From Bacteroidales bacterium UBA5206 (GTDB lineage Bacteria > Bacteroidota > Bacteroidia > Bacteroidales > Tenuifilaceae): a stretch of DNA of 20,016 nt. Below are positions 6,681-13,653 of the stretch, one piece after another. The position numbers and the translations under genes are program-made. The notes under the pieces were generated by a model that was given only the letters and a program-made list of their open reading frames with translations, made no database searches and had not been told where the DNA came from. Within the stretch, counting starts at the first letter, position 1; the number at the start of each line of letters is the position of its first letter. The stretch spans positions 1-20,016 of the forward strand of contig DHVO01000022.1 in the NCBI GenBank assembly GCA_002412705.1. Reading direction: 5' to 3'.

Positions 6681-6708
6681 CTTTAGCCTTTAACTTTTTT
6701 CCTTTAAC
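6681..6708. repeat. Short degenerate CTTTAAC-type repeats
   Basis: CTTTAGC (6681-6687), CTTTAAC (6688-6694) and CTTTAAC (6702-6708) form a small pyrimidine-rich repeat. It overlaps the stop codon end of the DUF3109 gene, and related CTAAATCTTAAAT text precedes it. The 6526-6703 intergenic stretch otherwise holds no gene and no clear terminator. Confidence 0.4.
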
Positions 6709-7285
6709 CTTCCTTCCCTTCGTTCTCAAGTATTTCGGCAACATCCTCTATGTGTTTGTAAAACTCCTCGCCAAAGGCTCTAATTAAAGGGGTTTTTAGG
6801 AACTTGTAAACGGGTAGTTGTAATGAATGACCCAACTCGCGCGCGGGTTTGCACACATCCCACTTGTGGTAGTTAAGGGCAATAACATCGTTAAACCGCT
6901 TTGTTCTTATGGGGTATAAGTGGCACGATATGGGTTTTGGGAAATCAACAATGCCCTCTCGGTGCGCCTTTTCAATGGCACAAAAGGTTATGCCGTTCTC
7001 GTTTATGGAGTAGGCACATTCGTTACCGTTAATAAGGGGCGTTACGTTGTCGTTATCGCTGTCGATTACAGAAGTTCCCTGCTCCTCAATGGCTGCAATC
7101 CCTTCTGGTTTTAGGTAGGGTTTTACGCGTGGATATATTTGGGCAAGAATATCAACCTCGTTATCGTCTAGTGGCGCACCCGACTCGCCATATACGCAGC
7201 ATATGCCAACGCACTTAGGAAGGTCGCAGCAAAAGTGCTTCTCGAAAAGGTCGAGGCTAAGTATTTTATCTTCAATCTGAATCAT
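6704..7285 (-). CDS. DUF3109 family cysteine-rich protein
   Basis: A 193-residue cytoplasmic protein typical of the Bacteroidota DUF3109 family. The N-terminus (MIQIEDKILSLDLFEKHFCCDLPKC) matches the family opening, which supports this ATG. Nine cysteines are seen at 19, 20, 25, 29, 30, 90, 102, 121 and 145. Several are arranged like the YkgJ/UPF0153 metal or Fe-S cluster proteins: CCDLPKCVGICC, then ECAY, FCAIE, ISCHLYPIR and DVCKPA. A metal-binding role is therefore likely, but the function is unknown. It lies 26 bp past a hairpin ending the upstream gpmI gene. The sequence just before the ATG has TTAATTTG, one mismatch from the -7 consensus. The C-terminus is acidic (ILENEGKEG) and ends inside a small repeat. 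Confidence 0.9.
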   Translation of the reverse strand: MIQIEDKILSLDLFEKHFCCDLPKCVGICCVYGESGAPLDDNEVDILAQIYPRVKPYLKPEGIAAIEEQGTSVIDSDNDNVTPLINGNECAYSINENGITFCAIEKAHREGIVDFPKPISCHLYPIRTKRFNDVIALNYHKWDVCKPARELGHSLQLPVYKFLKTPLIRAFGEEFYKHIEDVAEILENEGKEG

Positions 7286-7306
7286 TGCAGGGGTCTCATT
7301 ACAAAT

Positions 7307-7346
7307 TAAAAGGCGATTATAACACGTTTAACGCGTTATAATCGCC
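7307..7346 (-). terminator. Hairpin terminating gpmI
   Basis: The long stem GGCGATTATAAC (7312-7323) / GTTATAATCGCC (7335-7346) is extended by two more pairs past an A-C mismatch. It is followed on the minus strand by TTTTAATTT. It lies 24 bp beyond the gpmI stop and just before the DUF3109 start. Confidence 0.8.
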
Positions 7347-7370
7347 GTAAAGGTAACTATTTTTATTGCT

Positions 7371-8894
7371 CTATTTTGAGCAAAGCACTTTGCCTGTCAT
7401 TTCGGTTGGAATGTTTAGCCCCATAATTGAAAGAATGGTTGGAGCAACATCGGCAAGAATACCGTTCTCAACCTTTTTGTACTCATCGGAAACAAGTATA
7501 AAAGGTACTGGGTTAAGAGAGTGTGCGGTGTTTACAGAGCCATCGGTGTTAAGCGCGTTATCGGCGTTGCCGTGGTCGGCAATAATAATTACGTTGTAAC
7601 CATTGCCTTTGGCGGTTTCAACCACCTCGTTAACGCAGGTGTCAACGGCCTCAAGGGCTTTGGTTATTGCGCTATAAACGCCAGTGTGGCCAACCATATC
7701 GCCATTAGCAAAGTTTAGGCACACAAAGTCTAGTTCCTGTTTTTTAAGCTCGGCAACAATGGCATCCTTAACTTCAAAGGCGCTCATCTCTGGTTGCAGG
7801 TCGTAGGTTGCCACTTTAGGGGAGGGAATTAGGATGCGGCTCTCGCCAGGGAATGCCTCTTCGCGTCCACCAGAGAAAAAGAAGGTAACGTGTGCATACT
7901 TTTCGGTTTCGGCAATGCGAAGCTGCTTGCGGTTGGCTTTAGCCACAATTTCGCCAAGGGTATTTACCAAGTTATCCTTTTCGTAAACAACGTTCACATT
8001 TTTAAAGGTATCGTCGTAGCGGGTAAGGGTAATGTAGTGAAGTGGCATAGTGGCCATGCCATGCTCTGGCATATCCTTTTGCGAAAGAGCAATGGTAAGT
8101 TCTCTTAGGCGGTCGGTGCGGAAGTTAAAGCAGATAACCACATCGCCCTCTTTAATTGTGGCCACAGGTTTGCCGTTGGCATCAACCTTTACCACTGGTT
8201 TAATAAACTCGTCGGTAACCCCTTCGGCGTAGGAGTCCTTAATGGCCTGAACTATATTGTTAACGGGCTTTCCTTTGCCCGACACCAGTAAGTCGTATGC
8301 CTCTTTAACGCGCTCCCAGCGCTTATCCCTATCCATAGCATAGTAACGGCCAACAAGAGTTGCAATGGTTCCATTGCTGGTTTCCAAGTGCTTTTCTAGC
8401 TCCGATACAAAGCCAAGCCCACTTTCGGGATCGGTATCGCGACCATCGGTAAAAGCGTGGATAAAAACATTGCTTAGGCCGTGCTCCTTGGTGAGATCGC
8501 AAAGTTTGTAAAGGTGCTTATCTAAAGAGTGAACTCCGCCATCGGAAACTAGTCCAAGGAAATGAACGCTTTTACCATTCTCCTTGGCGTATTTAAAAGC
8601 GTTTACTAGTACTGGGTTTTGACCAATTACATTGTCTTTAATCTCTTTGTTTACACGCACCAAATCTTGATATACAACCCTTCCTGCTCCAATATTTAGG
8701 TGTCCAACCTCGGAATTGCCCATTTGTCCGTCGGGAAGGCCAACGTGCTCGCCGCAGGTTAGTAGCTGTGAGTTGGGATATGCTTTATGTAGGTAGTTCA
8801 TGTAGTCGGTACGGGCATTGAAAATGGCATCCGACTTATCCTTTTTGCCAATTCCCCAGCCGTCAAGTATCATTAGAAGTACTTTGTTGCTCAT
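7371..8894 (-). CDS. gpmI: 2,3-bisphosphoglycerate-independent phosphoglycerate mutase
   Basis: A 507-residue cytoplasmic enzyme interconverting 3- and 2-phosphoglycerate in glycolysis and gluconeogenesis. The alkaline-phosphatase-fold metal site residues are visible: D11 (LDGWG), the phosphorylated serine S61 in MGNSEVGH, H122 in DGGVHS, FTDGRDTDP around 148-155, D440-H441 in ADHGNAD, and H458 in TAHSLNPVP. All catalytic residues look intact and the length is normal for the family. The frame is open to an earlier Met at 8975, but I chose the ATG at 8894 (MSNKVLLMILDGWG). That is where the family begins, and a -7 element (8963-8970) lies inside the extra stretch. It is a single-gene unit, divergent from glnN. 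Confidence 0.97.
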   Translation of the reverse strand: MSNKVLLMILDGWGIGKKDKSDAIFNARTDYMNYLHKAYPNSQLLTCGEHVGLPDGQMGNSEVGHLNIGAGRVVYQDLVRVNKEIKDNVIGQNPVLVNAFKYAKENGKSVHFLGLVSDGGVHSLDKHLYKLCDLTKEHGLSNVFIHAFTDGRDTDPESGLGFVSELEKHLETSNGTIATLVGRYYAMDRDKRWERVKEAYDLLVSGKGKPVNNIVQAIKDSYAEGVTDEFIKPVVKVDANGKPVATIKEGDVVICFNFRTDRLRELTIALSQKDMPEHGMATMPLHYITLTRYDDTFKNVNVVYEKDNLVNTLGEIVAKANRKQLRIAETEKYAHVTFFFSGGREEAFPGESRILIPSPKVATYDLQPEMSAFEVKDAIVAELKKQELDFVCLNFANGDMVGHTGVYSAITKALEAVDTCVNEVVETAKGNGYNVIIIADHGNADNALNTDGSVNTAHSLNPVPFILVSDEYKKVENGILADVAPTILSIMGLNIPTEMTGKVLCSK

Positions 8895-8962
8895 AGTAAT
8901 ATATGTGTTAAGTTGATTATCTGTTTGTTCCCATCTAACATCTACGATGCGAGATAAGTTCA

Positions 8963-8970
8963 CAAAGGTA
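8963..8970 (-). promoter_or_regulatory. -7 element of gpmI
   Basis: On the minus strand TACCTTTG matches TAnnTTTG and would start a transcript with a leader of about 60 nt. No TTTG is seen at the usual -33 distance. Confidence 0.5.
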
Positions 8971-9206
8971 TCCATTTTTATATTGTAGCGGTCTGTTTGC
9001 GCCCAAAATCAACGAAAACGTTTGTATTGGTGGCGTATATGACCTCCATTTTTCTCTCGCCTTTTTTCTGTTCCAATGGGAATTTTATTTCAGAGAAATG
9101 TGCCAGGTGATTGAGGGGGGTGGTTGCAGTAAAAATGTATAAAAAATAAATTGACACACAAAATAAGGGGGTGTAAAGACGAAAAAGAGATAAAAAATAA
9201 AAATAT
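8971..9206. other. Noncoding spacer between divergent gpmI and glnN
   Basis: I see no gene here. The right half is very AT-rich and contains GGGGTGTA at 9168-9175, repeated at 9224-9231 inside the glnN promoter dyad. A G-rich run (9115-9121) is the only other notable sequence. It is probably the upstream regulatory region of glnN. Confidence 0.5.
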
Positions 9207-9250
9207 ACCCCTATTTATACATAGGGGTGTATTATAAAATAATATATTTG
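9207..9250 (+). promoter_or_regulatory. glnN promoter with a 22-bp operator dyad
   Basis: TATATTTG (9243-9250) is a perfect -7 element. At the -33 position there is no TTTG. The perfect dyad ACCCCTAT-N6-ATAGGGGT occupies 9207-9228, with its centre about 39 bp before the predicted start. That placement is typical of a class II activator site. The regulator is unknown. Confidence 0.6.
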
Positions 9251-9264
9251 CACTGAATTAAAAA

Positions 9265-11466
9265 ATGATATCTATGGCACACATCAGGTTCCGAGCTGTA
9301 GAAGAGGCTCACAAAAGGTCACCACAACCAGTAGAGGTGGGCAGAGGCAATATCTCCGATCTGTTTGCTGTTAATGTTTTCGACCGGGAGAAAATGCGCC
9401 GCTACCTTACCAAAGAGGCCTACGATAGCGTAATTAGCGCTATTGATGAGGGTAGGCGTATAGACAGGCGAATTGCCAGTCAAGTTGCATCAGGTATGAA
9501 AGCCTGGGCAATTGAGCGCGGCGCAACGCATTACACACACTGGTTTCACCCATTAAATGGGTCAACTGCCGAGAAGCATGATGCTTTTTTCTCCCTTACT
9601 AAGGAGGGGCATGCTGTTGAAAGTTTTAGTGGTGATCTACTTGTCCAGCAGGAACCTGACGCATCAAGCTTTCCCAATGGAGGAATACGTAACACTTTTG
9701 AGGCTCGCGGTTACACCGCATGGGATCCCTCATCGCCAGCGTTTGTACTTGAGCAAACCCTTTGTATTCCAACCATTTTTGTTTCATACACCGGAGAGGC
9801 ACTAGATTTTAAAACGCCACACTTAAAGTCGCTGGCAGCGCTAGATAAAGCTGCAGCAGCAGTTTGTAGCTACTTTGATAAGGATGTAAAAAAGGTACAG
9901 GTTACCCTTGGATGGGAGCAGGAGTACTTTTTGGTTGATGAGGCGCTATACAACGCTCGTCCGGATCTTGCTCTAAGCGGACGTACCATTATGGGGCATG
10001 CAGCAGCTAAAGATCAGCAGCTGGAGGATCACTATTTTGGCGCTATTCCTGAGCGAGTTGGCTCCTTTATGCGAAACTTTGAAACGGAGGCTTATAAGCT
10101 AGGTATTCCCGTTAAGACGCGCCATAATGAGGTTGCCCCCAACCAGTTTGAGTGTGCTCCAATTTTTGAGGAGGCAAACCTTGCAGTGGATCACAACCAG
10201 CTTATAATGTCGCTTATGGATAAGATTGCCCGTAAGCATAAGTTTAGGGTGCTATTCCACGAGAAACCCTTTAAGGGGATTAACGGCTCTGGCAAGCATT
10301 GTAACTGGAGCATGCTTACCGATACTGGAGTAAACCTGCTTTCGCCTGGAGGAACACCCAAAAACAACATGCAGTTTTTGGCATTTCTGGTGAATACGGT
10401 TAAGGCTGTTTATGACCATAGCGCCCTGCTAATTGGAAGTATTGCTGGCGAGGGAAACTCTCACCGATTGGGTGCACATGAGGCTCCTCCAGCAATTATG
10501 TCGGTGTTTATTGGGCGTACACTAAGCCAAGTGCTAGACGATTTGGAAGAGCGGGTAAGCGAAAAGAAGATGAGCCCCGATGAGAAAACGGAGCTTAAGC
10601 TCGACATCGGAAAAATTCCTGAGATTCTCCTTGATAATACCGATCGCAACCGAACATCGCCGTTTGCATTTACGGGAAACCGTTTTGAGTTTAGAGCTGT
10701 TGGCTCATCGGCAAGCTGCGCATCGCCGCTTATAGTGCTAAATACGGCTGTGGCCAATCAGCTAAACCTGTTTAGAGCTCAAGTAGATGAGCTTATAGAG
10801 GCTGGCGTAAAGAAAGATGAGGCCATATTCCAGTGCATTCGTAAGGCGATTATTGAGTCTAAACCAGTTAGATTTGAGGGCAATGGTTACAGTAAGGATT
10901 GGCTTGATGAAGCGGCTCGCCGTGGATTACCCAACATTCCCGATGCGGTAGAGGCTTTTAAAACGTTTCTACTTCCCTCGTCAATAAAGCTTCTAACAGA
11001 GAATGGGGTTTTAACAGAACGTGAGCTGGAGGCTCGCTATGAGATACGGAACGAAATATTTACAAAAAAGGTGCAGATAGAAGCCCGTGTTCTGGGCGAC
11101 TTGGCAATTAACCATATTGTTCCTACGGCCATTGCATACCAGAATGTGCTAATTGCAAACGTGAAGGGTATAAAGGAGCTGTTCCCCATAGAGGAGGATT
11201 ACCAGCACCTTGCCGGGCCACAGCTGCAAAGCATAAGAAAAATATCGGAGCATGTTAGAGCCATAAGGGAGCTGGTTAAGGAGCTTGTGGAGGTGCGCAA
11301 GGAGTCCAACCTAATAAGCGATATGCCTGCCCTTGCCGATGCTTATGCCCATAAGGTGAAGCCTTTTCTTGAGGAGATACGATACCACATCGATAAGCTA
11401 GAGCTTATTGTTGATGACGAAATGTGGCCACTTCCTAAATATCGTGAGCTACTGTTTGTCCGTTAG
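9265..11466 (+). CDS. glnN: Glutamine synthetase type III
   Basis: A 733-residue GSIII, which makes glutamine from glutamate, ammonia and ATP in the cytoplasm. GSIII is the long form common in Bacteroidota and cyanobacteria. The GSIII N-terminal domain is at about 1-210 (VFDREKMRRYL, THYTHWFHPLNGSTAEKHDAF). The catalytic domain follows, with GWEQEYFLVD (216-225; metal glutamates E218 and E220), HNEVAPNQFECAP (287-299), NGSGKHCNWS (340-349) and NRFEFRAVGSSAS. The helical GSIII C-terminal domain extends to 733. No key residue is missing. Two ATG codons are possible, 9265 and 9274; with transcription predicted near 9256, the second (MAHIRFR) leaves a more usual leader. It is monocistronic, ending at a strong terminator. 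The dyad upstream suggests nitrogen control by an activator. Confidence 0.97.
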   Translation: MISMAHIRFRAVEEAHKRSPQPVEVGRGNISDLFAVNVFDREKMRRYLTKEAYDSVISAIDEGRRIDRRIASQVASGMKAWAIERGATHYTHWFHPLNGSTAEKHDAFFSLTKEGHAVESFSGDLLVQQEPDASSFPNGGIRNTFEARGYTAWDPSSPAFVLEQTLCIPTIFVSYTGEALDFKTPHLKSLAALDKAAAAVCSYFDKDVKKVQVTLGWEQEYFLVDEALYNARPDLALSGRTIMGHAAAKDQQLEDHYFGAIPERVGSFMRNFETEAYKLGIPVKTRHNEVAPNQFECAPIFEEANLAVDHNQLIMSLMDKIARKHKFRVLFHEKPFKGINGSGKHCNWSMLTDTGVNLLSPGGTPKNNMQFLAFLVNTVKAVYDHSALLIGSIAGEGNSHRLGAHEAPPAIMSVFIGRTLSQVLDDLEERVSEKKMSPDEKTELKLDIGKIPEILLDNTDRNRTSPFAFTGNRFEFRAVGSSASCASPLIVLNTAVANQLNLFRAQVDELIEAGVKKDEAIFQCIRKAIIESKPVRFEGNGYSKDWLDEAARRGLPNIPDAVEAFKTFLLPSSIKLLTENGVLTERELEARYEIRNEIFTKKVQIEARVLGDLAINHIVPTAIAYQNVLIANVKGIKELFPIEEDYQHLAGPQLQSIRKISEHVRAIRELVKELVEVRKESNLISDMPALADAYAHKVKPFLEEIRYHIDKLELIVDDEMWPLPKYRELLFVR

Positions 11467-11488
11467 TTTTTCTAACATTCTCGCAGCC

Positions 11489-11523
11489 GTACAGCGCCCC
11501 CAAAAGGGCGCTGTACTTTTTTT
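11489..11523 (+). terminator. Strong intrinsic terminator of glnN
   Basis: The perfect 11-bp stem GTACAGCGCCC (11489-11499) / GGGCGCTGTAC (11506-11516) is followed by seven T, 23 bp after the stop codon. Between here and 11760 I see no gene and no convincing promoter. Confidence 0.95.
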
Positions 11524-11760
11524 ATAGGTAGCCTATATGCCGTGTTTGTTTCTAGTTCACAAAGCTTGTTCTGCTGTGCGGTAACCGTTTAATGAATGAT
11601 ACTCATCACTAAACATCCCCATTGATAGGTATTTTGGTAAATGAACTTTGTACTTATAGTTTATGTCCTTATTTTGCGACACTTTTGCTTAATGCTCGGC
11701 GATATGCGTATGGGCTAATGGCAAAGTATAAATGTGCATCATCAACAATACCATCAGTAA

Positions 11761-12291
11761 TTGTTAGGGAACTATATATCAATAGGAGAAAAAAGGCTCA
11801 GCTTTAGAGAAATCTTTACTGAGTATTACCCATCACTGCATCATTTTGCTTTTAAGATTCTTGGTAATAAGCATGATGCGGAAGATGTGGTGCAGGATGC
11901 TTTTATTGGTATATGGGAGAGGAGACCATCCTTTCCAAACACCGTATCGTTTAGGGCTTACTTGTACCTAACCGTAAGGAATAAGGCGTTAGACCTTCTA
12001 AAAAAACGTAACCCTATTTACTTGGAAACGATGCCCTTTGAGCCCATTGAGCAGGAGGTGAACTCTGTTGTTAGAGAGGAGGCATTCCGCCTTCTTGATG
12101 AGGCGATAGAAAAGCTTCCAGGCAAAACAAGGGATGTGCTAAAACTTTCATTAAAAGGCATGTCGGTAAAGGAGGTTGCCGATGAGCTAAACATCTCTGT
12201 CAATACCGTAAAAACCCTTAAGCAAAGGGCATATAAGTTTTTAAAAGAAAACTGTGCGTACCTACTACTCCTAATTAAGCTTGTTATGTAA
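11761..12291 (+). CDS. ECF sigma factor, FecI-like (probable TTG start)
   Basis: A sigma factor of up to 176 residues, of the Bacteroidota-expanded ECF class that pairs with FecR anti-sigma factors. Region 2 spans about 20-85 (IFTEYYPSLHHFAFKILGNKHDAEDVVQDAFIGIWERR). Region 4 spans about 112-163, with the helix-turn-helix MSVKEVADELNISVNTVKTLKQRAYKFL. A hydrophobic tail (AYLLLLIKLV) ends the protein. The start is odd. A stop codon (11758-11760) directly precedes TTG at 11761, and no in-frame ATG or GTG occurs before the conserved region, so TTG is the only ordinary start candidate. The GGAG at 11784-11787 is not followed by a usable start codon. The fecR gene follows after 215 bp, so this gene is near but not tightly joined to the operon it probably controls. 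Confidence 0.92.
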   Translation: MLGNYISIGEKRLSFREIFTEYYPSLHHFAFKILGNKHDAEDVVQDAFIGIWERRPSFPNTVSFRAYLYLTVRNKALDLLKKRNPIYLETMPFEPIEQEVNSVVREEAFRLLDEAIEKLPGKTRDVLKLSLKGMSVKEVADELNISVNTVKTLKQRAYKFLKENCAYLLLLIKLVM

Positions 12292-12506
12292 GGTTTAGTT
12301 CTGTGTTCTCATCACCCCACCCTTAATTTACCTACTTCAAAGCAATTCTAAGAAACAATGCCGTAAAACAAAAGCATTTTATGGTGTTGGGTTACAGTGT
12401 ATTGTGTTTTTGTTCGGTTGCAGGTATCACTTTTTTCTTAAAAAGTTTAAAAATCTTGTCACCCGTTTTTACCACCAAGTCGTTTTTATAATACAACGTT
12501 GTTAAA

Positions 12507-13643
12507 ATGAATATGAATAAAGAGCTATTCGAGCAGGCCATAAAGGAGGCCGAAGAGTTGAGCCGTACTATCCTCTCAAGAGAGGACGAAGCATTAGACG
12601 ATTCTCTAGTGCAGGACTATGCCCAAAGGCATAAATACCTTAAAGGGTTACGTGTAGATAGAGCATGGATGAAGTTTATGCTCAGGGCAAATAGGGGGTT
12701 AATACTTAAGGCATCATCGGTTGCTGCAGCAGTAGTAATAGCATTCTTTACGCTCTTTGAATTTAATGATAACGCTCAGGAGCAGATAGCCGCTAATATT
12801 TACCCTGCGGAGGGTACTGTAACAATAAAGTTGCCATCGGGAGAGACGGTTGCTTTGGAACAGGCACAAAATCAGCAAGGTAAACTTGAAGGGGCTAATC
12901 TGGACGTAGAGGGAAAGGAGATATCCTATTTGGCCAAAGGTAATGAGGCAGTATCATCGGGAAATCGCCCCAAAAAGGGTGGAATAGATGAGCTGCAATA
13001 CCATGAGCTGATAATACCTAAGGGAAAATCGTTCTCCTTGGTTTTAAGCGACGGAACAAAGGTGTGGGTAAATGCCGAGAGTTCTATTCGCTACCCGGTT
13101 GAGTTTGCAAGCAATCAGCGAGAGGTGATTGTAGAGGGCGAGGCGTTTTTTGATGTGGTTAAGGATAAGTCCCGTCCATTTATTGTGAAAACTGCCGATT
13201 ACTCCATTCGGGTACTAGGAACCAAGTTTAACGTTAAGTCCTACAAGGATGAAAATGTGGTTGCTACAACCCTTGTTTCGGGATCAATCTCAATTCCATC
13301 TGGTTTTGCCGAGGAAAAGGTGATTGCCCCAGGTGAACAGTTTAGGTTTAACCGCGAAGACAAAACGGTTGCTATAGAACGGGTGGATACCGAGCTATAC
13401 ACATCGTGGATAAACAGCTCCATTAAGCTAAACGGAACGCCGCTAAACGAAATCGTTCTTCAGCTAAAAAGGAGGTACGATGTGCAGTTTGTTTTTGAAG
13501 ATGAAGACCTTAAAGATTCTACGTTTACTGGAGTTATACCATTAAATGAGAACCTGAGCGTAATACTGAACATGTTTTCAAAGGTTTCGTCGGTTCAGTT
13601 TAGGGTTGAGGATAACGTTGTTATTGTAAGTAAAAAATCGTAA
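12507..13643 (+). CDS. FecR-family anti-sigma factor
   Basis: A 378-residue single-pass inner-membrane signal transducer. The cytoplasmic N-terminus (about 1-62) should hold the ECF sigma factor. One membrane segment lies at about 66-85 (ILKASSVAAAVVIAFFTLF). The periplasmic FecR domain is at about 171-262 (SFSLVLSDGTKVWVNAESSIRYPV, VEGEAFFDV, VLGTKFNVKSY). A C-terminal DUF4974/STN-like domain is at about 306-375 (KLNGTPLNEIVLQLKRRYDVQFVF). This layout is standard for Bacteroidota. It is encoded just after a matching ECF sigma factor and 10 bp before an STN-containing TonB receptor, so it very probably relays receptor occupancy to that sigma factor. The start is the ATG at 12507; a second ATG two codons on is equally possible. 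No consensus -7 box is visible upstream, as expected if an ECF sigma reads this promoter. Confidence 0.95.
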   Translation: MNMNKELFEQAIKEAEELSRTILSREDEALDDSLVQDYAQRHKYLKGLRVDRAWMKFMLRANRGLILKASSVAAAVVIAFFTLFEFNDNAQEQIAANIYPAEGTVTIKLPSGETVALEQAQNQQGKLEGANLDVEGKEISYLAKGNEAVSSGNRPKKGGIDELQYHELIIPKGKSFSLVLSDGTKVWVNAESSIRYPVEFASNQREVIVEGEAFFDVVKDKSRPFIVKTADYSIRVLGTKFNVKSYKDENVVATTLVSGSISIPSGFAEEKVIAPGEQFRFNREDKTVAIERVDTELYTSWINSSIKLNGTPLNEIVLQLKRRYDVQFVFEDEDLKDSTFTGVIPLNENLSVILNMFSKVSSVQFRVEDNVVIVSKKS

Positions 13644-13653
13644 TTGTTTCTAT

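Noticed and set aside
7521..8232. Several plus-strand open frames inside gpmI
   Set aside because: They are shadows of the conserved gpmI coding sequence on the other strand.
11622..11807. 61-codon plus-strand open frame before the FecI-like sigma gene
   Set aside because: It overlaps the sigma gene in another frame, has no domain or signal peptide, and shows no support beyond being open.
12345..12395. Short inverted repeat AATGC/GCATT between the FecI-like sigma gene and fecR
   Set aside because: A five-base stem with a long loop is expected by chance in AT-rich DNA.
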